From NCBI GenBank assembly GCA_043777795.1, contig JAYWHJ010000129.1:1-64000 (forward strand): a stretch of DNA of 64,000 bases, in the 5' to 3' direction. Under the pieces are notes generated by a model. The model searched no databases and had not been told where the DNA came from. It was given only the letters and a program-made list of their open reading frames with translations. Position 1 is the stretch's first letter. Each line of letters starts with the position of its first letter. The translations under genes were made by a program, and so were the position numbers. The DNA comes from JAAFIP01 sp043777795 (GTDB taxonomy: Bacteria > Pseudomonadota > Gammaproteobacteria > Burkholderiales > Burkholderiaceae_C). This document shows positions 18,221 through 26,377 of this stretch, one piece after another.

Positions 18221-18283
18221 GCGCGCCAACACCGGAAACAGTTTGTGCAACCCGTCCGTCATCACCTCCACCGCAAGAGCCGC
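18221..18283 (-). repeat. Displaced copy of the marC 3' end
   Basis: These 63 bp match 18961-19023, the last codons of marC, with about 7 differences. Read on the minus strand they still encode AVEVMTDGLHKLFPVLAR followed by Gly and a stop, against AVEVMTDGLQKLFPILAR in marC. The two copies flank the ORF6N gene as direct repeats 740 bp apart. Confidence 0.7.
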
Positions 18284-18284
18284 G

Positions 18285-18947
18285 CTATTTCTTGCGAGAC
18301 ACCTTCATAGGCGCAGCGGCAATAGTCTTCTTTGCAGCGATGACTCTGACTGCTTTAGCCTTGGGTTTTGCCGCATCCTGCGGATGCACAAAGCCAATCG
18401 GCCGTTTGTGCAGCTCCGGCGCAGCCAGCAGCTGACGCATTGAGTCGATTAACTCGCTAATAGCCTGGTCATGTTTGGTGACTTTGCGTTCCAGCAAATG
18501 CAGCTTATTGGACAGCTCCCGATTCGTCGCCAACATACTGCGCAACTCCACAAACGCCTGCACCACGTAGATGCTCAGCTCAGTGGCGCGCTGTGAATTG
18601 AGCACCATAGAAGCCATGATTGCGCCATGCTCTGTGAACGCCATGGGCGCATAACGGCGACCGCCATGGCCACCCTTCAAACTTGAGGTTGCAATTTGCA
18701 ACCTCAAGTTGGCGAACTCTTCTTCGTCCAGTTGAAACATAAACCCGGCAGGAAAGCGTGCCAAATTGCGGTTCACCTGCTGGTTAAACCTTTTAGTCGT
18801 CTCGCCGTAGAAAGCCGCTAAATCGGTATCCAAAATTACCCGCTGACCGCGAATCAGGCGAATACGCTGGGCGATGTCACCAATCGACAGCGGCGGGTTG
18901 GATGGCGCTTGCGAGGAGTCCATTTTGGAGGCGGCTGTTAAATTCAA
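18285..18947 (-). CDS. ORF6N-domain DNA-binding protein
   Basis: The product is a 220-residue protein with an N-terminal ORF6N domain (about 20-110). The family pattern is visible as RGQRVILDTDLAAFYGETTK, then FPAGFMFQL and RYAPMAFTEHGAIMASMVL. A helical segment and a Lys/Ala-rich tail (about 185-220, VSRKK end) follow. ORF6N proteins are phage- and mobile-element-associated and thought to bind DNA. Many chromosomal copies of this shape exist with unknown roles. It lies just downstream of marC and is bracketed by two copies of marC's 3' end, which suggests it arrived by insertion there. The start could also be 18923. Confidence 0.85.
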   Translation of the reverse strand: MNLTAASKMDSSQAPSNPPLSIGDIAQRIRLIRGQRVILDTDLAAFYGETTKRFNQQVNRNLARFPAGFMFQLDEEEFANLRLQIATSSLKGGHGGRRYAPMAFTEHGAIMASMVLNSQRATELSIYVVQAFVELRSMLATNRELSNKLHLLERKVTKHDQAISELIDSMRQLLAAPELHKRPIGFVHPQDAAKPKAKAVRVIAAKKTIAAAPMKVSRKK

Positions 18948-18956
18948 ATAGCCTAC

Positions 18957-19577
18957 TCAACGCGCCAAAATAGGAAACAGTTTTTGCAGCCCGTCCGTCA
19001 TCACCTCCACCGCCAGCGCCGCGAGGATTAGGCCCATGAGGCGGGTCATGACGTTTATGCCGGTTTTGCCTAGGACGCGGGCGATGGGCTGGGCTAGGCT
19101 GAAGCACATCGCGGTGGCGATGGCGATGACCAGGCCGTAGGCTACCAAGGTGCCAAGCTGTATGAAGTCTTTGGCTTTTTCGGCGTAGATGACTACCGTG
19201 GACATGGTGGCGGGGCCGGTGAGCAGGGGGATGGTGAGCGGTACCACGGCGATGCTGGCGCGCACAGACGCATCGTGCATTTCGTCGGCGTTGGCTTTGG
19301 CCTCGGCGGGTTGCGCGTTAAGCATGGACAGGGCGGAGGTGAGCAACAGCATACCGCCACCTACCTGAAAGCTCGCCAGCGAGATGCCGAAGAACTCTAG
19401 GATTTTCAAGCCCAGCAATGCGCTCAGAGCAATCACTACAAAGGTGCTGAAGCTGGAAATTAAAATAGTTTTACGCCGCAGCTTGGGCGAAAAGCCTTGC
19501 GTGTAATGGATGAAAAAGGGGATGCAGGCCAGAGGGTTGACGATAGCGAGCAGAGTAACGAGAGCTTTGGTGTCCAT
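18957..19577 (-). CDS. MarC-family integral membrane protein
   Basis: The 206-residue protein has six hydrophobic helices arranged as in MarC/UPF0056. These include LLAIVNPLACIPFFIHYT near the N-terminus, VGGGMLLLTSALSML in the middle and VPLTIPLLTGPATMSTVV in the second half. That internal repetition of NP and GP signatures is typical. The family's transport substrate is unknown; the earlier link to multiple antibiotic resistance has been withdrawn. A start at 19598 is also open; I chose 19577 because it gives the usual family N-terminus. The 3' end exists in a second copy beyond the ORF6N gene. Confidence 0.88.
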   Translation of the reverse strand: MDTKALVTLLAIVNPLACIPFFIHYTQGFSPKLRRKTILISSFSTFVVIALSALLGLKILEFFGISLASFQVGGGMLLLTSALSMLNAQPAEAKANADEMHDASVRASIAVVPLTIPLLTGPATMSTVVIYAEKAKDFIQLGTLVAYGLVIAIATAMCFSLAQPIARVLGKTGINVMTRLMGLILAALAVEVMTDGLQKLFPILAR

Positions 19578-19752
19578 GGGCTGTGAGTGTAGGGGCAATG
19601 CTGACCCAGCGCCAGCGGTGTCGCCCTCACAGCCTTATTGCCTGTTCTCACTTGATCGCTTGAGTCTGCGAGCATGGGAACACACTTCCGTACTGTGCTC
19701 GCTCTGACGCTTGGTGTGGAGCCATGCGGTGGATCGCCCACCATATTCGCGA

Positions 19753-19857
19753 GAGCAGGTCGGCGGTGTACTCAGCGCAGCGGCATAAAGGAGGAGGCAG
19801 CGGCCCTAGGCCGCAACGGGGGACAGCCGCGGAGCTGAGTACACCGTCGGCCTGCTC
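19753..19857. other. Structured element, copy A (24-bp basal stem, conserved core, apical hairpin)
   Basis: The arm 19753-19776 pairs with 19834-19857 over 24 bp with two G-T wobbles. Inside lies GCGGC (19780-19784) pairing with GCCGC (19826-19830). Unpaired ATAAAGGAGGAG and GGGGGACA face each other across a third stem, GCGGCC-CTA-GGCCGC (19800-19814). The same core recurs in copies B (41760) and C (43329), with different but still complementary stems. It lies between the SDR stop and the marC start in an otherwise gene-free 300-bp gap. Strand is unknown. I do not recognise it as a named RNA or DNA family. Confidence 0.8.
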
Positions 19858-19878
19858 CCGTACAAAAACCGCGTACTC

Positions 19879-20637
19879 TCAGCGCCCGCCAGTCACATCC
19901 ACAATCGACCCGGTGGTGTAGCTCGATGTTTCCGACATCAGCCACACAATCGCCTCGGCCACTTCATGCGCCGTGCCTGCACGCTGCATGGGCAACTGCG
20001 CCGCAAGCTGGGCCACGCGGTCGGGCAGGCCACCGCTGGCGTGGATCTCGGTGTCAATCACGCCGGGGCGCACGGCGTTGACGCGGATGCCCTCTGCTGC
20101 AACTTCTTTGGCCAGTCCCATGGTGAAGGTGTCGATGGCGGCTTTGCTGGCGGCGTAGTCTACATACTGGCCCGGTGAGCCAATGCGCGCTGCGGCGCTG
20201 GAGAGGTTGACGATGGCGCCGCCTTTGCCGCCGTACTTGGTGCTCATGCGCTTGACGGCCTCGCCTGCACAACAGAAGCTGCTGGTGATGTTGGTGGTCC
20301 ACATGCGCTCCAAGCGCTCTACGCTCATACCGTCTACGCGGGCGGGCATGTCCACCACGCCGGCGTTGTTGACCAACGCGTCGAGGCGGCCCAGCTTTTC
20401 ATCTACCGTGGCAAACAGGCGCGTGATATCGGCTTGCACCGCCACGTCGGCCTGCACGGCGATGGCCTTGCCGCCCGCGGCCATGATGTGGCGCACCACT
20501 GCGTCGGCGGCCACTGCGTTGGCCACATAGTTGACCACCACCGTCCAGCCCTGCTGGCCCGCCAGAATCGCCGTGGCAGCGCCAATCCCGCGCGATGCGC
20601 CTGTCACCAATACGACTTTTGCGTTGCCTGTAGCCAT
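19879..20637 (-). CDS. Short-chain dehydrogenase/reductase
   Basis: This is a classical SDR of 252 residues. It has the nucleotide-binding TGASRGIG (about 11-18), NNAGVVD (about 90-96), the catalytic Ser in NLSSAAARIG (about 143) and YVDYAASKAA with the Tyr-x-x-x-Lys pair. The TGG-R end is family-typical. The residue after the beta2 strand is not acidic (VNYVANAVAAD), which suggests NADP(H). The substrate is unknown. The start at 20637 is chosen since MATGNAKVVLV aligns with the family; an upstream ATG at 20679 would add a non-conserved 14 residues. It is divergent from the DsbA-fold isomerase gene. Confidence 0.9.
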   Translation of the reverse strand: MATGNAKVVLVTGASRGIGAATAILAGQQGWTVVVNYVANAVAADAVVRHIMAAGGKAIAVQADVAVQADITRLFATVDEKLGRLDALVNNAGVVDMPARVDGMSVERLERMWTTNITSSFCCAGEAVKRMSTKYGGKGGAIVNLSSAAARIGSPGQYVDYAASKAAIDTFTMGLAKEVAAEGIRVNAVRPGVIDTEIHASGGLPDRVAQLAAQLPMQRAGTAHEVAEAIVWLMSETSSYTTGSIVDVTGGR

Positions 20638-20722
20638 GATTTTTTCCCCATAAAAACTGCTTGAAAGATGAATAATCACCGTTACAGTGTGAGCTTACCG
20701 CACAACTACCCGGAGACCCATT

Positions 20723-21325
20723 GTGGCTTTAACGATCGACTATTACTTGACTCACCAGTCCCCATGGACGTATCTGGGGCACGCCCGGTTCGCGGCAATG
20801 GCGCGCAAGGCAGGTGCGCGCATCAACGTGCTGCCGGTCGATTTTGGCAAGGTGTTTGCGGTCTCTGGCGGATTGCCTTTGGGCCAGCGCGCACCGCAGC
20901 GCCAAGCCTACCGCCTGGTAGAGCTGGCGCGCACCAGCGAGTTTTTGCAACTACCGATGCACGTCAAGCCGCAGTTCTTTCCTGTCGCGGGCGACGACGC
21001 TGCGCGCTTGACCATCACCGTGGGCATGCACGATGGTGCCGACGCCGCCATGGCACTGGTAGGCGCGGTGCTCAAAGGCTGCTGGGCCGAGCAACGCAAT
21101 ATCGCAGCGCAGTCCACACTGGCTGAGCTGCTGGGCGCATGCGGCCTGGCCGCAGAGCGCCTGGAGCAGTCGAAAAGTCCTGTTGCGCAAGAGCACTACG
21201 AGTTGTTTACCCAAAAAGCCATCGATGCCAGCGTGTTTGGTGCGCCCAGCTACGTGGTGGATGGTGAGATATTTTGGGGCCAGGACAGGCTGGACTTTTT
21301 GGAGCGGCGTTTGCTGCGGGCTTAG
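20723..21325 (+). CDS. DsbA-fold 2-hydroxychromene-2-carboxylate isomerase family protein
   Basis: The product is a 200-residue protein of the kappa-GST/HCCA isomerase group with the N-terminal strand IDYYLTHQSPWTYLG. Ser replaces the thioredoxin Cys pair, as is usual for this group. It also has the late motif FGAPSYVVDGEIFWGQDRLD. Such enzymes use glutathione as cofactor in isomerisation during aromatic compound breakdown, though many members are uncharacterised. It starts with GTG, with CGGAG 7 nt upstream. It is divergent from the SDR gene and 41 bp before the dienelactone hydrolase gene, so the two may form a small catabolic unit. Confidence 0.85.
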   Translation: MALTIDYYLTHQSPWTYLGHARFAAMARKAGARINVLPVDFGKVFAVSGGLPLGQRAPQRQAYRLVELARTSEFLQLPMHVKPQFFPVAGDDAARLTITVGMHDGADAAMALVGAVLKGCWAEQRNIAAQSTLAELLGACGLAAERLEQSKSPVAQEHYELFTQKAIDASVFGAPSYVVDGEIFWGQDRLDFLERRLLRA

Positions 21326-21366
21326 TTTGTCAGATTCTTTTTTGCATACTTTTTAAGGAAACCACC

Positions 21367-22044
21367 ATGGGAACCATGATCAACTTCACCAGTGCCGACG
21401 GCACCTCCATCGCCGCGTACGAAGCACACCCAGCGGCCGCGCCCAAGGGTGCCATCGTTTTATTGCAGGAAATTTTTGGCCTGAACAGCCATATCCGCGC
21501 TGTGGCCGACGGCTACGCTGCGGATGGCTACTACGTGCTGGCCCCAGCCACCTTCCACCGCGCCGAGCCTGAGGTAGAGCTGGGCTACACCCCCGAGGAT
21601 ATGCAGCGCGGTTTTGCACTCAAGGGCGCAGCCGAAGCCGTCAAGCCGCTGCTGATGCAAGATGTGCAAGCTGCTATCAACCTGGCCGCCAAGCACGGCA
21701 AAGTCGGCGTGATGGGCTACTGCTGGGGCGGCCTGCTGACCTGGCGCGCCGCCACCACCCTGACTGGCGTGAGCGCCGCCGTGCCCTACTACGGCGGCGG
21801 CATGCACCTGGAGCTGGAGCATGCGCCGCGCTGCCCCACCATGGCGCACCTGAGCAACGACGATGCCTATGTGCCTATGGACGGCGTGGCCGCGCTGCAA
21901 AAAGCCTACCCTGCCGTGCAAGTGCACATCTACGCGGCCAAGCACGGCTTTAACTGCGACCAGCGCGCCTCATGGAACGCCGATGCTGCAGCGCAGGCGC
22001 GTGCGCGCACACTGGCGTTTTTTGCCCAGCACTTGGCTGCGTGA
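21367..22044 (+). CDS. Dienelactone hydrolase family protein
   Basis: This 225-residue alpha/beta hydrolase has the family's cysteine nucleophile in VMGYCWGGLL (about 116-125). The acid is in LSNDDAYVP (about 167-175) and the His in AKHGFNCDQR (about 198-207). The start of the fold is IVLLQEIFGLN. Carboxymethylenebutenolidases open dienelactone in chlorocatechol breakdown, but many homologues have unknown ester substrates. The start at 21367 has AAGGAAACC just upstream and gives MGTMINFTSADG; the open frame extends upstream into the preceding gene without support. Confidence 0.92.
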   Translation: MGTMINFTSADGTSIAAYEAHPAAAPKGAIVLLQEIFGLNSHIRAVADGYAADGYYVLAPATFHRAEPEVELGYTPEDMQRGFALKGAAEAVKPLLMQDVQAAINLAAKHGKVGVMGYCWGGLLTWRAATTLTGVSAAVPYYGGGMHLELEHAPRCPTMAHLSNDDAYVPMDGVAALQKAYPAVQVHIYAAKHGFNCDQRASWNADAAAQARARTLAFFAQHLAA

Positions 22045-22087
22045 TGCAGGTACAGGTGCAGCGCGCACAGTACGCTGCTACACCGTG

Positions 22088-22153
22088 TTTTTAATGTGTT
22101 TTAGCCCTTCAGCGCAATAAAACAATGCGGGAGAAGCTATGAAATATATAGTA
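22088..22153 (+). repeat. Dispersed palindromic repeat supplying a gene start
   Basis: The copy reads AAAACAATGCGGGAGAAGCT followed by ATGAAATATATAGTAAC. Its consensus GGGAG acts as a plausible Shine-Dalgarno and its GCTAT-AAATATATAG tail, with one base changed, provides the ATG and the first codons of the amidohydrolase gene. Confidence 0.75.
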
Positions 22154-23005
22154 ACTATATTGAGCTTGGCAGCCTCTTTGGCGCACGCAGCAGACTATGC
22201 CGGTCCGCTGCTAGACGCGCACTTGCACTACAACGACGAGGCCCAAGCTGCCCACCCCGTACCTGATGTGCTGAGCCGCATGCAACGCAGCGGTGTGCGC
22301 GCCATCGTGGCCAACTCGCGGCCTAATGACGGCACCCGCTCGTTGGCCGCGGCCACCACGCAGACCGCCAAAGCGGGTGTCACCGTGCTCCCCTTCGTGC
22401 GCCTGTACCGCAATAGGGACGACTACAGCACCTGGTTCAAAGACGAGTCGATCTACGATATGGTGCTAACCGAGCTGGCACGCGGCACCGCGGCCGGGCC
22501 GTACAAAGGTATTGGCGAATTTCATCTGTACGACAGTCAGAATGCCAACGGTGCGGTGGCTAAAAAGCTGATGCTGTTGGCTGAAGAGAAAGGCCTGGCC
22601 GTGCTGGCGCATGTGGACGACGCGGCGATTGACCTGCTGATGGCGCACACTGTGAGCAAGGGCCAAAAAGTCAAGCTCGTCTGGGCGCACACCGGCATTG
22701 GCGGGGCCAGTGTGGAACGTGTGCGTGAGCTGTTGCGCAAGTACCCGCTGCTCATCGGCGAGCTGTCCTACCGCCCGGGCCTTACCGGCGCCGACGGCAA
22801 GCTCAGCCCCGAGTGGCGCGCCATGGCGCTGCAGTTTCCCACCCGCTTTGTGATTGGCTCCGACACCTGGGTCAACCAGCGCTGGCAATACTACGAAGAG
22901 CTGATGCGCGGCTACCGCACCTGGCTGGGCGATTTGCCTGCCGATGTAGCCCGCCAAATTGGCTGGGACAACGCGGCCATGCTGCTGGGTGTGAAAGCGC
23001 CGTAA
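22139..23005 (+). CDS. Periplasmic amidohydrolase-fold metal-dependent hydrolase
   Basis: The 288-residue precursor has a signal peptide (MKYIVTILSLAASLAHA, cleavage before ADYAGPL). The mature protein is a TIM-barrel amidohydrolase with the metal ligands of that superfamily: LLDAHLHYND (HxH, about 25-34), a His/Glu pair in GIGEFHLYD, AHVDD, VWAHTG and the late Asp in FVIGSDTWVN. It resembles Amidohydro_2-type proteins; the substrate is unknown. The first eight codons are formed by a palindromic repeat copy, so both the ribosome-binding site and the start of the signal peptide appear repeat-derived. No partner genes are evident. Confidence 0.82.
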   Translation: MKYIVTILSLAASLAHAADYAGPLLDAHLHYNDEAQAAHPVPDVLSRMQRSGVRAIVANSRPNDGTRSLAAATTQTAKAGVTVLPFVRLYRNRDDYSTWFKDESIYDMVLTELARGTAAGPYKGIGEFHLYDSQNANGAVAKKLMLLAEEKGLAVLAHVDDAAIDLLMAHTVSKGQKVKLVWAHTGIGGASVERVRELLRKYPLLIGELSYRPGLTGADGKLSPEWRAMALQFPTRFVIGSDTWVNQRWQYYEELMRGYRTWLGDLPADVARQIGWDNAAMLLGVKAP

Positions 23006-23012
23006 AAGCGCT

Positions 23013-24095
23013 TTAGTCCACACCGCGCTCTGTAGAGGCGAAGACCTCCATGGCCAACAGCAAATCCGCCCAGGCTTTGGCTTTGTCGGGCAAGTTGCGC
23101 AGCAGATACGCCGGGTGGTAGGTGACGATAACCGGCGCGGCGTAGCTGGCGCCTTGCAAGGCGTGCACGCGGCCGCGTAGCTTGCCCAGGGGCTCGGTGC
23201 TGCCCGTCAGGGCCTGCACCGCAAAGCGGCCCATGGCAAGGATGATCTTGGGCTGCAAGAGGGCGATCTGGCGCTGCAAATAGGGTTGGCACATGGCCAC
23301 CTCGGCGCTGCTGGGGTTACGGTCGGCCACGGGGCGGCATTTGAGCACGTTGGAGATGAACACATTGCGCTGTCTGGCCAGCGGCTGGCCATCGACCTGC
23401 ATGGCGCGCAGCATGTTGTCCAAGAGCTTGCCTGCCTCGCCCACAAAAGGCTCACCCTGCGCGTCTTCGCTCTCGCTTGGGGCCTCGCCCACGATGAGCC
23501 AGTCGGCACGCGGGGCCAACGGGGGCTTGGTGCTGGGCTGGCCGATACCAAACACGGTGTTTTTGCGGCCCTCACACAAGGCGCAGGCTTTGCAGGTGCT
23601 GACGGCATTTTGCAGTTGCTGCCAGTCCATGTGCGCAATGCCTTCTGGCACAGGCTGCAAGGTAATGGGCGATGCTGCGCCGGGCGCGATACTGCGCGCT
23701 GGAGCGGGTTTGGGTGCAGATACCGGGGCGGGCTCAGCGGGCGCGGCAGAGGCCGGCGCTGCCAAGGGGGCGGCAGCGCCGGCAAGGGGTGCCGACACGA
23801 GCGCATGGTCACGCGCTGCCCCGGCCTGGTCTGCGGTGGCCGGCGCACTACGCGCCCCAGCAGGGGCAGAAAACGCTACAGTTTTAGTAGCTTGTTCCGC
23901 AATATTTTGTTGCGCCAGAGGCGACTTATCTATTAAAACATCGCTTTGCCAAATGGTGATGCCCATCGCCTCCAGCATGGCGCGTTGGCGTGCGTCTAGC
24001 AGCAGGCCTGCGCTGCGTTCAGCCGGGCCGCCTGCCGTGCTGCCCATGGTGTTGGCTATTTCCGGGCTCATCTCTGGGTTCCTGTCCGGGCTCAT
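23013..24095 (-). CDS. Uracil-DNA glycosylase, family 4 (Fe-S type)
   Basis: The enzyme removes uracil from DNA. The catalytic half (about 155-345) contains the cluster-binding cysteines in CKACALCEGR and, later, VLKCRPVADRNPSSAEVAMC. It also has the active-site motif VGEAPSESEDAQGEPFVGEA and the C-terminal HPAYLLR. This is the four-cysteine family 4/5 pattern. The N-terminal ~150 residues are Ala/Pro-rich, probably disordered, and contain a palindromic repeat copy (DNA 23880-23942) encoding residues such as PLAQQNIAEQATKT. The ATG overlaps the rimI stop codon in an ATGA, which fixes the start and implies coupling. Total length is 360 residues, long because of the linker. Confidence 0.93.
   Translation of the reverse strand: MSPDRNPEMSPEIANTMGSTAGGPAERSAGLLLDARQRAMLEAMGITIWQSDVLIDKSPLAQQNIAEQATKTVAFSAPAGARSAPATADQAGAARDHALVSAPLAGAAAPLAAPASAAPAEPAPVSAPKPAPARSIAPGAASPITLQPVPEGIAHMDWQQLQNAVSTCKACALCEGRKNTVFGIGQPSTKPPLAPRADWLIVGEAPSESEDAQGEPFVGEAGKLLDNMLRAMQVDGQPLARQRNVFISNVLKCRPVADRNPSSAEVAMCQPYLQRQIALLQPKIILAMGRFAVQALTGSTEPLGKLRGRVHALQGASYAAPVIVTYHPAYLLRNLPDKAKAWADLLLAMEVFASTERGVD
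23880..23942 (-). repeat. Palindromic repeat copy inside the UDG linker
   Basis: On the minus strand this reads CTGGCGCAACAAAATATTGC followed by GGAACAAGCTACTAAAAC, close to the family consensus. It lies in frame in the low-complexity N-terminal region of the glycosylase. Confidence 0.7.
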
Positions 24096-24586
24096 AGTTT
24101 GTAGCTCATGACGATCGCGTCTTCGCGCTGGGTGGCGCCCGCAGGGTAGTAATTTTTGCGCGCCCCCACGCGGCGAAAGCCATAGCTCTCATACACCGTG
24201 ATGGCGCGGGCATTGCCCACGCGCACCTCCAGCCACAGCCACTGCGCATGCACGCTGCGCGCCCACAGCGCCAGTGCATCCAGCATCACGCGGGCCCAGC
24301 CTTGGCGCAGGTGCGCGGGGGCTACGGTAATGTTGAGCAGGTGCACTTCTTCTACGCCCTGCATGGCAATGTAGTAGCCGATCAGCTCGTCCTCGCCGCC
24401 CATCAGTTTGAGGCACTGGTAGCCCGCTTTGACGCTGTCGGCAATATTGCCTTCGCTCCAGGGCCACGCGTAGACCGCGTTTTCTATAGCCATCACCTGG
24501 GCCAGCGCGCCCGTATGCATGGGCTCCAGCCGCGCCTCGCGCAGGGCGGGCCTAGGGTCGTGGGGTGGGACGGGCAGGGCGCTCAT
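24092..24586 (-). CDS. rimI: Ribosomal protein S18 alanine N-acetyltransferase RimI
   Basis: This is a GNAT-family acetyltransferase of 164 residues. It has the acetyl-CoA loop region NITVAPAHLRQGWARVML (the Q/RxxGxG/A signature appears as RQGWAR) and WLEVRVGNARAITVYESYGF, the RimI-typical end of the fold. Upstream, ENAVYAWPWSEGN matches the family's substrate-side segment. RimI acetylates the N-terminus of ribosomal protein S18. It sits between tsaB and UDG, a common association of rimI with tsaB. The stop overlaps the UDG start by 4 nt. Confidence 0.93.
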   Translation of the reverse strand: MSALPVPPHDPRPALREARLEPMHTGALAQVMAIENAVYAWPWSEGNIADSVKAGYQCLKLMGGEDELIGYYIAMQGVEEVHLLNITVAPAHLRQGWARVMLDALALWARSVHAQWLWLEVRVGNARAITVYESYGFRRVGARKNYYPAGATQREDAIVMSYKL

Positions 24587-24644
24587 GGGGGAGAGTTTAC
24601 GCGGGTGTGCTGCTTGCTGCGCGCAGTGTATGGACCTGTGGACT

Positions 24645-25355
24645 TTACGCAGCGCGGGCTTTGGCAGCAGCCACGTCTTCGCGCTCGGCCGTGGTCAAGG
24701 CCACTTTATCCCGCACATACAGCGGCAGCGCGTCTTGCGCATCCACCAAGCCGCCCTGGTCGATCAGCTGCGGGGCCAAGCGCAGCATCGCCGTGGCCGT
24801 GGGCAGGCAGGCTACGTACGGTGCCGCGAGCACGGCAGCGGGCAGCTGGGCATCGTAGACCGGGCGCACATTACCCGCCAGTGTGGTGGCTACAAAACCG
24901 TTCATCAGCTCCATATTGAGAGGTGTTTTAAGGCTGTAGCGCATTAAAATGTTGCGGGAGAAGCTATCAAATATATAGTATGCATAGTACATCTCACCCA
25001 TCCGCGCGTCCAGCGCGGCGCAGATCTGCGTGGCGTGGGACTGGCTGTGCGCCTCTTGCGCCAAGGCGTGCAGCGTGTCTATCGGTAGCACCTTCACGCC
25101 CGCTGCAAAGGCCAAGCCTTGCGCCACCGAGCAGGCGGTGCGCAGCCCGGTAAACGAGCCTGGGCCACGGCCAAAGGCGATGGCGTCGAGCTGGCTGAGC
25201 TGTAAGCCCGCTTGCACCATCAGCGCCTGTATCGCGGGTATCAAAGCGGCAGAGGCTTGCGCGCCACCTGCGCCTGTGTGGGTAAACACGTGCTCGCCGT
25301 GCTGCACGGCGATGCTCATGGTGTCGGTGGAGGTGTCAAAAGCCAAGAGCTTCAT
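24645..25355 (-). CDS. tsaB: tRNA N6-threonylcarbamoyladenosine complex subunit TsaB
   Basis: TsaB is the dimerisation partner and activator of TsaD in making t6A37 on ANN-decoding tRNAs. The 236-residue product starts MKLLAFDTSTDTMSIAV and has the family's GRGPGSFTGLRTACSVAQGLAF (two overlapping halves, about 70-90) and DARMGEMYYAYY. Directly after YYAYY, where relatives continue with a short strand, there is an insertion (IFDSFSRNILMRYSLKTPLN) encoded by a complete palindromic repeat at 24919-24985. The frame is preserved, so the gene is presumably functional. The start at 25355 aligns with the family; the longer open frame upstream is the antisense/shifted frame of the EamA gene. Confidence 0.94.
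   Translation of the reverse strand: MKLLAFDTSTDTMSIAVQHGEHVFTHTGAGGAQASAALIPAIQALMVQAGLQLSQLDAIAFGRGPGSFTGLRTACSVAQGLAFAAGVKVLPIDTLHALAQEAHSQSHATQICAALDARMGEMYYAYYIFDSFSRNILMRYSLKTPLNMELMNGFVATTLAGNVRPVYDAQLPAAVLAAPYVACLPTATAMLRLAPQLIDQGGLVDAQDALPLYVRDKVALTTAEREDVAAAKARAA
24919..24985 (+). repeat. Palindromic repeat copy inside tsaB
   Basis: On the plus strand this reads AAAATGTTGCGGGAGAAGCT and then ATCAAATATATAGTATGC, one of the best matches to the consensus. It lies antisense and in frame within tsaB and encodes about 20 additional residues. Confidence 0.8.
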
Positions 25356-25381
25356 GGGGCTGGGGTCACGGTAAAGAAGGC

Positions 25382-26377
25382 TCAAGCTTTCGCTGCGGGC
25401 GGCATGGCAGGCTGCAGCGGCGCTGCCTTGCTGCTGGCACGTACACCCACCACAATGCCCAGCGTGACCAGGGCCAAGCCGGCCAGCAGGTTCCAGTACA
25501 AAGGCTCGTCTAAAAACACCACTGCGCCCAGCGCAGACAAGGCGGGCACGACTGCAGTGAGCATGGTGCTGCGGACCGGGCCGTAGTACTGGATCATCTT
25601 GGTGAAGGTAATACCCGATATGACCACCGAGCCACCGCCTTGCCAGATAGTGTGGAACAAAATCTCGCTCCACGGCGCAGTGGCCAGCTTGCTGTGCAGC
25701 ACGCCAGCCCACACCAGCAGCGGGTACAAGGGAATGTAGGTGATGGCGCAAAACACCGTCACCGCGATGGTGGCAGGTACCGCGCTCAATGCGTGCTTGC
25801 GGCAAGTGACCGCGTAAAAGGCCCAACAGGTGGATGCGCAGACAAACAGCACATCGCCCTTCCACACTTGGCTGGCACCATCCAGGCTGAACGCGGCTTT
25901 GAACAGCGACACACCGCCCACCAGCAACGCTCCGCCAAAAATCATGGCCAGCCCAGTGATGCGACCCTTGCTTAAATGCTCATTGAGCAACCATACCGAG
26001 AACAGCGCAGTAGACAGTGGCAGCATGCCCGGCATCAGCACCGAGCCGTGGGCTGCGGGCGCAAACACAAAAGCGCTGTAGGCCAGCACGGCATAGCCCG
26101 CCCCGCCCACCGTACCAATCAGCGCCGTCATGCGCCAAGGCAGCGGCGACACGCCCAACCAAGTGCTCGCGCCTTGCCCCTGGGCACGCATTTTGCGCAC
26201 CATAAAGAAGCCCCATGGCAACAGCACCAGAGACGCGCCAATGATGCGGCACAGCACAATGTCCAACGGCGTCAGGCCTTTAAGTGCCATAAACCGCGCT
26301 ACGACGATGAACGAGGTCCAGATGGTGATGGTGATGACGGCGGCAGACAGGCCGACGGTCTTGGGAGAAAAACGCAT
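25382..26377 (-). CDS. EamA/DMT-family transporter
   Basis: The product is a 331-residue inner-membrane protein with ten predicted helices in two EamA halves (about 12-150 and 178-312). The second half contains the family-like AVVPALSALGAVVFLDEPLYWN, and the first half ends MLPLSTALFSVWLLNEHLSKG. The substrate is unknown; relatives export amino acids or metabolites. It is 26 bp upstream of tsaB on the same strand, so transcription into tsaB-rimI-UDG is likely. Confidence 0.9.
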   Translation of the reverse strand: MRFSPKTVGLSAAVITITIWTSFIVVARFMALKGLTPLDIVLCRIIGASLVLLPWGFFMVRKMRAQGQGASTWLGVSPLPWRMTALIGTVGGAGYAVLAYSAFVFAPAAHGSVLMPGMLPLSTALFSVWLLNEHLSKGRITGLAMIFGGALLVGGVSLFKAAFSLDGASQVWKGDVLFVCASTCWAFYAVTCRKHALSAVPATIAVTVFCAITYIPLYPLLVWAGVLHSKLATAPWSEILFHTIWQGGGSVVISGITFTKMIQYYGPVRSTMLTAVVPALSALGAVVFLDEPLYWNLLAGLALVTLGIVVGVRASSKAAPLQPAMPPAAKA

